Of a stretch of DNA of 64,000 nt, positions 23,280 through 34,512 are shown piece after piece. Within the stretch, counting starts at the first letter, position 1, and each line of letters starts with the position of its first letter. The notes beneath the pieces were generated by a model. That model saw nothing but the letters and a program-made list of their open reading frames with translations. It did no database searches and had not been told where the DNA came from. The translations under genes were made by a program, and so were the position numbers. The stretch covers positions 26,848,729 through 26,912,728 of the forward strand of contig CM065710.1 of assembly GCA_017654935.2 (NCBI GenBank), in the 5' to 3' direction. This DNA comes from Phymorhynchus buccinoides. Taxonomy: Eukaryota; Mollusca; Gastropoda; Neogastropoda; Raphitomidae.

Positions 23280-23521
23280 TTAACCCTTTCAAACCGTCAA
23301 AGTCGCATTTTTAGCACCACGTGATTTATCACCTATGTCACTACAAGGCATCAAATTTGGGTCTATTTATCCAAAGACCCTATTTCTTGGTTTGTGAAGT
23401 AGGATATGCCTTATTTATATATATGTCCAGAAGATCCCCAATAACTGCAGATAGATTTTGTTCTTAGCCCAGGTAATTTATGGACATTTTTGGATGAATA
23501 TGCTGGTCGGTGAAGGGTTAA
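23280..23521. mobile_element. piggyBac-like MITE, TTAA-flanked
   Basis: TTAA borders both ends, with CCCTTTCAAACCG inside the left end and the complementary CGGTGAAGGG inside the right. TTAA target sites and CCCTTT-type ends are typical of piggyBac-derived MITEs. A second copy in the opposite orientation lies at 23,910-24,142. Confidence 0.7.
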
Positions 23522-23909
23522 AGATAATTTTGACTACTTGACTTGACCTCACACACACACACCACCACACACACAAACACATTCTCGCTAAAGAACCGCC
23601 CGCGGAGTGAAAATCTGCTTAACGTCCGCAGGTCTGGAACAGGACACATATGGGACATTAGTAGGCACTAAAGATATTGGGAACGATCCCCGGAGGCAGT
23701 GCTAACACCAGGAAAGTCCCAAATTGTTTGAACAATAACAGACGTGTAAAACCTTAGCTACAAGACGCCCACTAAGACCTTTTTGGGCTTGAAATACTCA
23801 CTTACATATATTGTGGTCACACACCGACCCCGAACTTGCAGTGGTTGTTCGTTACCCCGGTCAGTTCTCTCTTAACGTCAAGTTCTAGGGAAAAAAAAAG
23901 AAAAGAAAA
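23522..23909. other. No recognised feature
   Basis: A short CA-rich patch (23,550-23,585) and otherwise unique sequence between two MITEs of the same family. Confidence 0.4.
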
Positions 23910-24142
23910 TTAACCCTTTCAACCGGCCAGCCTATTTCAGCAAACATTTCATTAAATCCATTTTGCAGTATTGGGGATTCTTACTGTTGACGACTATAAA
24001 AATAAGGTCTATCCTTACTACTTCCCAATACTAAGACCATATGGTCTCTTCTGATACTAGACCTCATTTGATGCTTTTTAGCGACACAACGGTGTTAACT
24101 CACCGTGGTGCTAAAATGTGACTTTGCGTGAAAGTGTTTTAA
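23910..24142. mobile_element. piggyBac-like MITE, inverted relative to the first
   Basis: It starts TTAACCCTTTCAACCGGCCAGC and ends GCGTGAAAGTGTTTTAA. Its right end, reversed, contains GTCACATTTTAGCACCACGG, matching the left end of the 23,280 copy. This confirms one family in two orientations. Confidence 0.68.
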
Positions 24143-24144
24143 AT

Positions 24145-24360
24145 AATAATACTAATAATAATCATAATCTACTAGTACTGTATAATTTAACACAACACAA
24201 CAATAACAACAACAACAACAACATATAGAATAAAATAATAATGATACTGTAATTAATAATAATAATCATCGTCATCTCATCATCATCTCATCATAGTAAT
24301 AATCATATAATACTAATAATTATAACTAGAGTACTTGCGTAAACTGACCCAGTCGCGACA
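24145..24360. repeat. AAT, AAC and CAT simple repeats
   Basis: A run of short trinucleotide tracts (AATA, CAACAA, ATCATC) with no gene. Confidence 0.85.
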
Positions 24361-24419
24361 CCGCTTGTACCCCACACTAACCCTAATCCTTAACCTAACC
24401 CTTAACCGCTAACCCGTTT

Positions 24420-25284
24420 TGCTCAAATTCGAACTTGTCCAAGCTTTTGACCCCTAGTATCCACCTGTACAGTGTCATGTTGATATATCCAAGCGTTCTC
24501 GAGTATCGCTGTCACAGAACAAACGGACAGACAGACAGACCAAACAAACAAACAAACAGACTTTTTTCTCCTCTCGTTGAAAAACACACTGATAACTTGT
24601 TGTGAAGGCCATTTTACACCGAATATGCATCTCGAAGTTAGTGCGAAGTTTTGCAATGTTTACTCTTATAGTAAACACTGAACAAAATGAAGTATTGGCG
24701 TACAGCCATTTCAAAGTTTACTGAAGATTAAAGTTTTGCCAACATTTGCCCATATTGGCCATATTTCAGCCAAGTTTTTATGCCATCGGTTTAATACTGA
24801 CAATCTAGAATAGTGTCCTTCGATATTCATGCGAAATTTCATACAATCGAAGAATTTTTTTTTTGTGAATCCTATAATAGGAAATGTAGGGACACAACCA
24901 ATTTACTATCTTTAAATAACTTCAAACTATGTAACATATCGTCAACAAACTCTTTTTAGACCTGGCCAGAGTTAAGGGCTCAAAATCCCGAATAGTTAGT
25001 TTTGTGACGTCACTTCCGGCTTTGGCTATTCCGTGAACCAAATAAAAGCTGCCTGCCATAGCTGGGGCACTGTCGGTTCGTAGCTTGTCCGGTTCAGTTG
25101 GTGTAATACACATAAGGTGGTTTAAATCTACTTGTAGTACACATTTCTCAAATATGACGAAATCCGCTCTGCCCGTTTTTGGATATTCAGATTGAAAATG
25201 TCGACCCGAGTATCGCTCGGGAGAAACTACATGCTCTTACCTTTTCACTCTTAAAACTATTAATGTGTAACAATAAGACTCCAC
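24420..25284. other. No recognised gene
   Basis: A CAGA/CAAA short tract at 24,523-24,562 and a GCCAAAATTTGG-like stretch at 24,730-24,780 resembling (reversed) 5,140-5,185 suggest degraded dispersed repeats. No frame is supported. Confidence 0.35.
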
Positions 25285-25365
25285 TGCACACTCTGTCCTC
25301 GCACACTGCTCCGGTGTTACAGCTCGTCTCTGAAGTTCTGTCTTCGCATTCAGCTCCAAGTTTTC
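25285..25365 (-). CDS. Candidate cysteine-module exon (81 nt, phase 1-1)
   Basis: Minus-strand exon preceded by a long pyrimidine tract (TTCTTTCTTTTCTTTG) and an acceptor ending GACAG; a TAG acceptor five bases earlier is the alternative. It encodes KLGAEC, a spacer with TSETSC, then NTGAVC and EDRVC: four cysteines spaced x8, x5, x4. The ending C-x5-C-x4-C matches the exons at 30,751, 36,955 and 38,793, and the start and end phases are the same. The donor (GTGGAG) is weak. Domains of this kind (EB or EGF-like) occur in extracellular proteins. Confidence 0.4.
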
Positions 25366-25529
25366 CTGTCCTACAAAGAAAAGAAAGAAGAAAAAAGAAC
25401 TAAAGAACACACAGTCGCAATGATTCTGTTCGTCAAAATTGCCCATGCTAATATAGTACGATGTGTTGTCAATACATGGTTACTTTTGTCGTTTTTTCTT
25501 TGACTGAGTAATAGCATAAGAAAACAAGA

Positions 25530-25660
25530 GGCAAAGCCTTCAAGGCTCACTCGACAGGAACATGTGGGAAACATGTGTGAAGATTGAGGGGGGGGGGGGT
25601 CTAAATAAAAGATTGCAATAAAATTAAGGTACAAATGAAACTGATTCGTTGATGGATTAC
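25530..25660. repeat. Dispersed repeat with GAAGATTGAGGGGGGG core
   Basis: GAAGATTGAGGG with a G run, then AAAAGATTGCAATAAAATTAAGG, recurs in diverged form at 37,395-37,470 and, inverted, at 37,545-37,690. The G-run length varies (11 to 18), as expected of a mobile repeat with a polymeric stretch. Confidence 0.5.
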
Positions 25661-25967
25661 TCAAAAAAGTGCCCGTGTCGAGAATCGTAACCAGAACCAT
25701 TGGCATGACAGACCTCTACCAATGAGCTATTGAAGGCTTTCAGTGTGATAGTTTCTAACTCAATTTGCCTTTTGAATATTCTAACCCATTAACCTAAATG
25801 TTTTATCTGTTTACATGTTTGTTTTTAGTACTTAATTATTCAAATCATTATTGTTTGAAAGCTTGCTAGACATCTATATTATGTGTGCCAAGTTGAACAA
25901 TGTATGCCGTTCTATTTCCCGAGAAATGCCACGTTAAGTTTGGACTGGATTAGACCACGGACGCAAC

Positions 25968-26003
25968 ACACACACACACACACACACCCACACACACACT
26001 AGA

Positions 26004-26042
<39 letters not shown>

Positions 26043-26065
26043 ACTCTCCTCTACTCTCTCTCTCA
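25968..26065. repeat. CA then CT microsatellite
   Basis: CA repeats run into CT repeats with small interruptions. A purine-rich CAGA/GAGA zone follows to 26,255. Confidence 0.9.
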
Positions 26066-26262
26066 CACATTGCCGCTGCGACACCACACAAATCCGCCTA
26101 ACTATCATACTATACACAGAGTGACAGAGGCAGAGAGCCATACAGAGAGAGAGAACACACAGAGGACAGAGGCAGCAGACTACGAGAGACAGAGGCGGAC
26201 AGACAGAGAGACAGCTCCAGACAGACAGACACGAGAGACCAGACAGACAGAGAGATACTTAC

Positions 26263-26459
26263 TGCGCAGGGTGCTACGAGTCTTGTTTATACATACACAT
26301 TCACATGGGTTTTCCTTGCAAACACACAGGAAAGTTGTGTGTTGTGTGACATTGTCGCCGACCTCCGGATCAATTGTGTCATCTCTCTTGCAACGCACCC
26401 CCATCCGATTAACGGTGTGTCTATGCCCAATGGTGGTACGCTCTCCTAGGCTCCATTTT
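26263..26459 (-). CDS. Candidate cysteine-rich exon (197 nt)
   Basis: Minus strand, with acceptor ACCTATCACAG and a strong donor GTAAGTAT. The frame reads through GVRCKRDDTIDPEVGD, then FLCVCKENPCECVCINK, giving six cysteines in about 30 residues before the donor. The phase at the end is 1, as in the neighbouring module exons; at the start it is 2. It could be another extracellular domain of the same gene, possibly VWC-like, but I do not recognise the fold with confidence. Confidence 0.35.
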
Positions 26460-26479
26460 CTGTGATAGGTATGAAGCAT

Positions 26480-27950
26480 TCATCATCAATCGTCGTCGTG
26501 TCGTCCGTATTATCAAGTAAATATTCTCATCAGGCTCTTGCATATCACGCTCCGTGTTTTTAGTGGGGTGACTGGGTTAGTAAATGAAGTCGTCCAATCG
26601 ATGTTGTAGCGTCTCCTCTCATGCATCCTTTCGCGGTCCCATCGCATCTCATTCACATGGGAGCTACGGCGTGGCTAGTTTGGAGTGTGTCCGGTCATTT
26701 TCGATGCGATGATGCTTAGTTTTTCAGTTTCGACCTTAAATACTCGTGAACTTCAGCTGTTTTTAATTACTAAAATGGATCACCAAAAAGGAATATTGCC
26801 AGCAAAAAAGCTAGGTATCACGCGTAGCTTTGCGAGTCGTTGCATGGCCCTTTGAGTTGCTGCTAGTTGCGTTGTTTACATTTCTCTCGGGCGCATATAT
26901 TGGTTTAGAAGTTACTACATACCTATCACTTCTCTATTTTCTTTGTGTGCATTCTTTCCGTGGTTAGGATAAGGGTTGGGTCTAATGGTCTTTTCATTAG
27001 ATCGAGGGTTGCCTGCCACGAAAGAGTAGCGTTCTCGCGTTTCAGTAGTTTGGCAGAAAAACGAATTCAGTTTGAAGCTTAAAGTACATCAATAAGCGAC
27101 GCCTTTGGTATCCGGAAAGAGTTTAGGCGTTTACTTTGATATCTCGCCATAGCAGAGAAAGAAATGTACAACACAATGTTTAGTTTTATCACAATATTAA
27201 TCAAAGTAGGTAGGGGTAGCGCTATAACAAAAAGGCGGGGCATTCAATCCACAAGCGCTCTAAACACCAGCCGTCACGAGTATAGTCATATGTCTCATCC
27301 AGGCTGACGCCACACGGGACAGAGACCGGCCGAGACTCATTTACATACGAGTATCCTCACGTGCTCTGCTCTGGCCGTACCATGGTGGTCCAACATCAAA
27401 GTGACCCTTTATGTTATATCGCATACAACTGAGTGAGCAGGTGAAAATCACGTTTTCACGTAAGCAGACTGCGATACGTGGTCAGTGGAAAACTAAAAGC
27501 GTCAGAATGCTACCAAAGTAGTTTGCTCTTTACTTTTTTTTTTTACAACAAACACTTTTGATTTTCCGAGTTTGATAACATTGAACAAACTTTAGATATC
27601 AGAGTAAAAATAAAATGTTATGAAGTACACAAACGCCTTTCCACTCCTACCCTACTCCTGGAAACCAAAACAGATTATGTAGGCCTACAACTGATATCAA
27701 TAAGCATTTTTTGTAGGATATTGCCCTTGTGTGGATATTCGATTTAGGGCAGGCACAAAATTAATAGTTTGTAAGAAAATAAAAGGTTATTTGGTGTGGA
27801 GGGGTGGGAGGTGCTGTATGCTTCTTAAGGAAGAGCTTTTGCCTCTTGTATCTATTATGAGATAATGGTAATTTGCAGAGTGGGCAGACTTACAAAAAAA
27901 AAGGAATGACAGGGGACCAAAAAACTGAGAAAAAAAACCCCACATACCAT
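26480..27950. other. No recognised feature
   Basis: Mostly unique AT-balanced sequence. No supported frame, array or element in about 1.4 kb. Confidence 0.4.
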
Positions 27951-27959
27951 TTCAATATA

Positions 27960-28150
27960 GTGTGTGCGCGGTGCGTGCGTGCGTGCGCGAGTGTGTGTGT
28001 GTGTGTGTGGTGTGTGGTGTTGTGTGTGTGTGTGTGTGTGACGGACAGACCAGAAAGGATAGACAGACAGAAAAGAGACAACAGACAGACAAAACAGAAA
28101 GAGATGGACAAACAGACAGAAAGAGTTCGGATAGACAGACAGAAGAGATG
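27960..28150. repeat. GT repeat followed by CAGA repeats
   Basis: A GT run (27,990-28,040) is followed by CAGACAGA-type repeats to 28,150. Frames through here (VCVCV, TDRQT) are artefacts. Confidence 0.9.
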
Positions 28151-28499
28151 AGAGACAGGAGCACATCGATAGCTTTTAGGTACCCATCGTTTGTGATGTA
28201 TGCATCAACAAGTTCAGCATTACCGCCCTTGTGATCTTTGTGTTTCCTACTGTTTGTCCTTACTACTATAAACCGCAGTACTGCATACAGGCGGTAATGA
28301 AATCCAGGGGTAATTAAATGGGGGGGAAAGGGGGGGTGTGGTAAGCAGGATTGGAATGGAAAGTCTTGTGTGTACGTATCTGCATGACATGTAATCCCCC
28401 GAAAATGTCGAATGCATGAACAATATTGTTTACTCTCTAACATGGCAATTCACCTAGAATGAAAAACTGTTATGCTGATTAAAGACAAACAAAACACGT

Positions 28500-28742
28500 T
28501 GGAGAGAGCGAGAGAGAGAGAAAGAGAGAGGATAGAGAGAGAGAGAGAGGAGAAGAGAGAGAGAGAGAGGAGAGCGAGGAGAGAGAGAAAGAGGTTATAC
28601 CGAAATATTCTTTTTGTTTCCAATGATAGAGAGAGGAAGAGAAGAGAGAGAGAGAGGAGAGAGAGAGAGAGCGAGAGAGAAGGATGAGAGAGAGTTGCGA
28701 TTTTCTGTTTCCAATGAGAGAGAGAGAGAGAGAGAGAGGAGC

Positions 28743-28780
<38 letters not shown>

Positions 28781-28810
28781 GTTTTGCCGATTTCTTTTTT
28801 TTCCAATGAG

Positions 28811-28878
<68 letters not shown>

Positions 28879-29005
28879 CGATTCTTTTTCCGTGTGTGAG
28901 AAGAGAGAGAGATGTGTAGAGAGAGAGAGAGAGAGAGAGAAGAGAGAGAGAGGAGAGAGAGAGAGAGAGATAGAGAGAGAGAGCGAGAGAAGAAGAGAGG
29001 AGGAG
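28500..29005. repeat. GA array with recurring TTGCCGATTTCTTTTTCCAATGA spacers
   Basis: GA tracts are separated four times by a related spacer, near 28,596, 28,694, 28,784 and 28,874, each containing a version of GCCGATTC-TTTTT-CCAATGA. The 90-100 bp period makes this a composite tandem repeat and not a plain microsatellite. Confidence 0.8.
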
Positions 29006-29057
29006 AGAGCCCCGCCACTCAGCTCACGGTGACTCAAAAACAAGCATTCCCACTTAC

Positions 29058-29159
29058 AGTCTGTGGTTATATGACCTATCTTCCACTTCAAACACCGCCT
29101 ATTTATATGGTCACGACACTGTCCTGTCCAATTGGAGCCCTTGTGACTGAATCCGCCGA
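29058..29159 (-). CDS. Candidate exon (102 nt, phase 1-1)
   Basis: Minus strand, with acceptor GAATGTCTTGTTCAG and a consensus donor GTAAGT. It encodes GGFSHKGSNWTGQC, then RDHINRRC and LKWKIGHITTD. The final split codon begins with T, so a third Cys is possible. Its phases match the cysteine-module exons on the same strand, but its cysteine spacing differs from theirs. Confidence 0.35.
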
Positions 29160-30180
29160 CTGAACAAGACATTCTCAGTTGTCATCTGATCAGCCGGTCC
29201 GGTTTGTACGACGAAAGTGGCCTGCTCAGCACATGCTGATGGAGTCAGTTTAACGTCGCGTATCGGCTTTCGCCATGTCGACGGCTGAACAAACCACCAG
29301 GAGATAAACAAAAAATTTATTTTCCTGAATCACTGTCTTAGCCAAAAGCGAGAAGCGATCCGAATTTGCACATGCTGAACAAGTAGAAAGCGTTTATATA
29401 CTACTCAGCGAGGGCGAATATTCAAGTTTGAGACTTTTGTTGGTAACGAAGAAATACATTCGGATGACTCATACACACCCTGAGGGTTGCCGCTTGAACG
29501 TTTGGTCATTTCTTGTGATATGGTAGCAGTCTAATAACTCACAATTTACAAGTCATATCGCCTAAACGATCTGATAGCATGAAAATATACCCCTTTTAGA
29601 GTGGTTTTCTATTAACAAAATGAAAAACATTGCATTTTTGGTCGATATACATGATCTGGCAGGTACCCTCAGCTTTGCCAAGGAGCATATCTGTTTTTTT
29701 GGGTCAAATCATCTATTTTTTGGGCATTAAATAATCGCTGGCTTTTTTAAATCAAATTCATCCCAAAAAAAATAATTTGACTGCTAGCGATTTGGGGGGG
29801 GGCGTTTTGAACTTGTTGTTCTTCTCTTGGAATTTTACGAAGCAATGTATAATTGTACAGGCTTATTTATCACAAACTCAAACTGTCTCTGTCCTATCAT
29901 TTTAACTGTCTGTCTCGTTATCTCATCTCTCTCTCCGAGTTGTGTGTTGTCCCCCTGCATCGTCTGACGGGGATCTGCCGCCCCTGAACCTGCCGTTTCA
30001 GGTGTTTTTTCATTTTGGGGGAGTTGCATCAACCCATGTCATGATCATTATCATCATCATCGTCGGCGTCGTCATCGTCGTCCATCAATCTCGTCGGTCG
30101 TCCGTCGAAATCATCATCACATCACCATCAATATCATCATCATCACAATATTTTCTCATTGCTCTTGCAAGCACCGCCCC
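29160..30180. other. No recognised gene
   Basis: Unique sequence, plus ATC/GTC trinucleotide repeats near 30,030-30,150. No supported frame. Confidence 0.4.
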
Positions 30181-30199
30181 TCGATAAAAGACTAAACTG

Positions 30200-30715
30200 T
30201 GGTTTGATCGGCTCTCGCTCTCTCGTCGTCTCGCGCTCTCTCGTCTCCGTCTCACTTCTTCTCAGCCTCCTCTCGCAAATCTTCTATCTTCTCTCTTCCT
30301 CCAACATCTCGCCTTCTCCCGCAATAATCTCTCTTCTCTCTCTCTCAATTCTCTCTCTCTCTCTCTCTCGCTCCTCTTCGCCCCTCGGACTCCCTCCATC
30401 TTCTCCACCGTGATCTCTCTATCTCCTCCTCTCTCCTCCACTCAAAAAAAAAAATCTCTCGCCTCTCTCTCTCCCCTCGTTTCTCTCGCTCATCTTTATT
30501 ATCCTTGTCAAATAGTTTCTCCCAGTGGCCAGTCTCTACTCTCTCTTCTCTCTCTTCTCTCTCTCTCTCTCCTACCTCCTCTCTCTCTCTCTTTCTCTCT
30601 CTTTACCTTGTCAAATAGTTTTCCAGTGTCCAGTCTCTCTCTCTCGTCTCTCTCACTCTCCCTCTCTCTCTCTGTCTCTCTCTCTTCTCTCTCTCTCTCT
30701 CTGTTCATTATTTAT
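30200..30715. repeat. CT-rich composite repeat
   Basis: CT tracts are interrupted by the spacer CTTGTCAAATAGTTT-CCAGTG-CCAGTCTC at about 30,506 and again at 30,606, a 100-bp period. It is the pyrimidine-strand counterpart in style of the GA array at 28,500. Confidence 0.8.
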
Positions 30716-30750
30716 TCATACTTAGGATCGCGTTCTACTAGTGTACTTAC

Positions 30751-30867
30751 TGCACATCTGTGCCCCATGTTGGGTGTAGAGCTCTTTACAGCGGCAGCGG
30801 CCATTTTGGCAGGAGGAACCGGAAGGGCAAGGGTACTTCCCGTCACACTGCGCGTTTACCTCCAGCA
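30751..30867 (-). CDS. Cysteine-module exon (117 nt, phase 1-1)
   Basis: Minus-strand exon bounded by acceptor TATGGTATTTCAG and a perfect donor GTAAGT (30,745-30,750). It encodes LEVNAQC-DGKYPC-PSGSSC-QNGRC-RC, then KELYTQHGAQMC. The first four cysteines are spaced x5, x5, x4, exactly as in the exons at 36,955 and 38,793. The NGRC ending resembles EB/EGF-like modules of secreted or membrane-anchored proteins. A foldback transposon starts only about 18 bp upstream of the acceptor. The parent gene is not identified. Confidence 0.6.
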
Positions 30868-31156
30868 CTGAAATACCATAGCAGACCTGTTCACCGGGTG
30901 GATCCCACAATAGCGAGTCCCGAAACAGCGCATCCCAAAACAGCGAGGACAAAACCGCGAATGCCCCAAATCAGCGAATCCCAAAACAGCGATTCCCAAA
31001 ACAGCGTGAGTGACAAAATAGCGAGGATACCATAACAGAGACAGTCGAAAGAGCGAGTCCCAAAACAGCGAGTTCTCCAGAAAATATAAAAGCAACCAAT
31101 TGTCGTATGTTTCAATATTTGTTACTTTATTTCAATAAGACAGAGATAAGACAGAG

Positions 31157-32253
31157 ATGATTCTTGTAGCCACTAACCACACAATTAAAAATCAGGTTCT
31201 CCCAGGTTCTGTAGACATTGATGGCACTGAGATCAAGCTATCGGCATCCGTCCGCAATCTAGGTGTTACTTTGGACCAAACCCTTTCTTTCAAACAGCAT
31301 GTTTCCAATGTTTGCAAGGCTTGCTATCTAGAACTTCGAAGAATTAGTTCCATCCGCCGTTTCCTCTCTCAAGATACCCTGAAGACTCTAGTATGTGCTT
31401 TTGTCCTGTCTCGCCTTGACTACTGTAACTCACTTCTTGCTGGCTGTCCATCAAATCTCATCTCTAAGCTCCAACGGGTCCAAAATAATGCTGCTCGTCT
31501 CATTTCTCGCTCCCCTAGGTACGATCACATCACTCTGTCCGGTTCTTCGTATCCCTACATTGGCTCCCAGTTCAATCACGTATTGACTACAAAATTGCTC
31601 CTCCTTGCCTTCAAGTCACTGAATAATCAAGCTCCCCAGTATCTCTCTGATCTTCTTCATCTCTATGTCCCCAGCTCGCCAACTACGTTCGTCTTCTGAT
31701 TCTCGTTCCTCCTTCCCATTCCCTCCATCCGTCTCAAATCTGCTGGCCAACGTTCTTTTTTCTTGTCAAGCACCATCTCTGTGGAATTTCTCTGCCTTCT
31801 CCTCTCCGACACTCCACCTCAGTCTCCTCATTCAAAACCTCTCTTAAACCCCATCTTTTTCCTGCTGCTCCCTAAACATTTGGTCAGTTGTCTATCGTTG
31901 TGTGCAAGTGAAGGAAGATTGATTTAAGAGGTTTTGTGCTGTGGTTTGTGGTGCTGTGTGTGTGCGTGTGTGGTGTGGTGTGTGTGTGTGTGTGTGAGTG
32001 TTGTGTGTTTGTGTGTGTGTGAGTGAGCATGAATGTGTGCTTGTGTGTATTTTGGTTTTGTGGGTTGTGTGTGCACGCATGTGTGTGTGTGTGTGTGCGT
32101 GTCGGTGTGTCTGTCTGCGTGGCGTACGTTTGTGTGTGAGGGTGTTTGTGTGTGTGTGTTGGTTGTATGTGTTCAGTCCATGCGGCTCGGTTGCTGTGGT
32201 TTACCGAATGGGGGTATGTACGAGTTGGCGTCAATAATTGTGTGTTTATGTGC

Positions 32254-32285
<32 letters not shown>

Positions 32286-32582
32286 TGTGTTGTGTGGTGT
32301 GTGTGTGTAGTGTTTTTGTTTATATGGTGTTTGTGTGTGTGTGTGTGTGTGTGCGGTGTGCGTGCGTGCGTGTGCCTGTGTGTGTGTGCGTGTGTGCGTG
32401 TGCGTGTGTGTTAGAGAGAGGAGAGAGAGAGTTGCTTTTGCATATGCACTGTTGGTGGCTGGTGTCACTCTTGAATGTTTTTTTTTTTGTTATCTGTTGA
32501 TGAATAATTGATTGTAGAGCGCTTTGGGCTCATCTGAGGTAAAGCGCTATATAAATGTACTGTTATTATTATTATTATTATT
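31157..32582 (+). mobile_element. LINE 3' part nested in the foldback element
   Basis: A 180-codon frame reads as the end of a LINE ORF2: SVRNLGVTLDQTLSFKQHVS, LVCAFVLSRLDYCNSLLAG, LQRVQNNAARLISR, then LLLLAFKSLNNQAPQYL. These are the thumb/C-terminal motifs typical of Rex1/CR1-like LINEs. The frame continues with shifts to about 31,850. A GT-rich stretch fills the 3' UTR. The end GAGCGCTTTGGGC ... GCGCTATATAAATGTACTG with a TTA-repeat tail at 32,565-32,582 is a common LINE 3' end. It is 5'-truncated and dead. Confidence 0.82.
31950..32420. repeat. GT-rich repeat inside LINE 3' region
   Basis: Long GT runs with irregular interruptions lie between the ORF2 remnant and the LINE 3' end. The Cys/Val frames across it are artefacts. 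Confidence 0.88.
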
Positions 32583-33070
32583 TCCAAAAGACAAACACAG
32601 GTAATGGTGCAAATTGAAACCGATTACGATTACGTAAGTAAACTCATCGTGAAAAAAAAATCGCTGTTTCGGGACTCGCTGAAATAGCACTCGCTAGTTC
32701 GTCCCTTTCGATGGTATGTCCCACTCGCTATTTTGGGACTCGCTGTTTTGGAACTGGCTATTTTGGGACACTCGCTGTTGTGTTCTCACTGTTTCGGGAC
32801 TCGCTATTATGACCCTCGCTCATACGTCGCATAACCCTGTTCACCCCCTACATAAGTCTGGAGTAGTCTGGACAGCTGGAAATGTGTAGTGTTGGCACAA
32901 AATGTGTAGTTTTATTTATTAAGCCATCAAATAATGTTCACTGAGAATGACTAGTAATTAGAGCATTATTTTCAATTTTTAAAGAGGTCCAAATTGAGTA
33001 GAATACTAAGTACTCGAAAAGAGTAGAGTAAACAGGTGTTGTCCATACTTACATACATTACGATTTAAGA

Positions 33071-33334
33071 TTAACCCTGTTTCCACCGCCAGCCATCTTT
33101 TTAGCCACAAAATTATCCAATAAACTTACATGGGCTACAGAAAAGATTTTGTCTGAAATATTGTGGTATTTCTCTGTGACACATTTTAGAATACAGTCAA
33201 TCCTTACTGCCCAAATCTAGGAACACAATATTCATTGAATAATAGACCCTGATTTTCAAGAGTTTTAATGACATGGGTGTTCAGAATCATATTGTGGTGC
33301 AAAAATAGTGACAATTGGCGGTGAAAGGGGTTAA
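33071..33334. mobile_element. piggyBac-like MITE, third copy
   Basis: TTAACCCTGTTTCCACCGCCA on the left and GGCGGTGAAAGGGGTTAA on the right are inverted, and TTAA flanks both ends. The right end, reversed, contains TTTTTGCACCAC, echoing the TTTTAGCACCAC of the 23.3 and 23.9 kb copies. Confidence 0.7.
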
Positions 33335-34510
33335 GCTTAAAATTATAGCCCCGTCGACAAACAAGGCCATGTCAGGGCTGTCACCACGTTAAAATCTTAC
33401 CACGTATTAAAAAGGGATAAAAAACACAAGGTAAAAACAAAATCAAGTTTTTTTTGGTTTAAAATACTTTTGTTAAGCAAACCATTAATACAATAAACAA
33501 ACTTAGCAAGTAAAAACATGACACGTCTAGAATTAAAAACATCACAGTAGCTTACATCAAATGAAATATATTAATCTCTTTCAAGAAATTAAAGATCATG
33601 TCAGGCGGAACGTCACGGAATACATTCATCTACATACATACATACATACACACACCATACATACATACATATGACATGAGGATACAATACATACATACAT
33701 ATATAGGCCTACAGACATACATACATACATACAGTACATACATACAAACATACATACACTATTACTGCTCACCAAAAATTAGGGGATATTGACTTTGCAA
33801 TAACACCATGGGTTCAATAAAATTTAAAAAAAACATAAACTGCATTTCATGTGAAAATGATAGTTCAGCCTTTGTTGGCTGTAAAATTGAAGACAAAAAA
33901 CCCCATTCAATTTTAAAATGTTATGTTGACTGCCAGAGGCGATAAACATCAGCGGGTGAAATCACAAAACACCTTTACAATGTTAACGGATTGCTGGACC
34001 ACTGTTTGCTACCAGGCATTCAAGGCAATGCTTTCTCATGCTCTGGAACAGTCTCCTGAATTTGTTTCTGGAGGATTAATGTTTTTTTCCCAGCGTCCTA
34101 GATCCTCTTGCAACCGTTACAATTGTGTAAGCCGAAATTGAAAAACAAATGTCTTTTTTTTCAAACATAACGACGAGTATGTTTTCTTCATTGAGGTTTG
34201 TGCTGTTGAACTTATTGAAATGTGTATGTAGCGGTAAGTAAAAAAAACAAAACGTTGTTGTACTATAATATAACAGGGAACTTACATTACGTTATATACA
34301 GATTTACATAACTATGGCAGATTTTGAAATAGACTTTATAGGAGATGAGTAGCGAATGTAAGATAACACGCCTGAAATAATGGCAGGTTGGGATCGGTTT
34401 GGCACAATTTCTTGTCTTTCGCAACAAAAAAAGTGTGTGTGCGTGTGCGCAAGCGTGAGCGCGAAATAGTGCACATGTTTAGAAGGATTGACAATCACAA
34501 TTGACAATCA
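33335..34510. other. CATA microsatellite and unassigned sequence
   Basis: CATA tetranucleotide repeats at about 33,630-33,760. A 72-codon plus frame at 33,923-34,141 has no recognisable domain. The rest is AT-rich. Confidence 0.6.
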
Positions 34511-34512
34511 AA

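Larger units (their letters stand above)
30896..32835. mobile_element. Foldback-type transposon with tandem-repeat inverted ends
   Basis: CCTGTTCACC flanks the element on both sides (30,886-30,895 and 32,836-32,845), a 10-bp target duplication. Inside the left end lies an array of 15-bp units like AGCGAGTCCCAAAAC (30,910-31,085). The right end has the inverse array (32,655-32,820, GTTTTGGGACTCGCT type). The two ends share ATAGCGAGTCCCGAAACAG in inverted orientation. The duplication length and subterminal arrays recall Mutator-like or foldback elements. No transposase is visible; the inner part is a LINE relic. Confidence 0.72.

Noticed and set aside
24374..24420. CCCTAA-like and CCTTAACC repeats suggesting interstitial telomere sequence
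   Set aside because: Only a few irregular units; too short and degenerate to claim.
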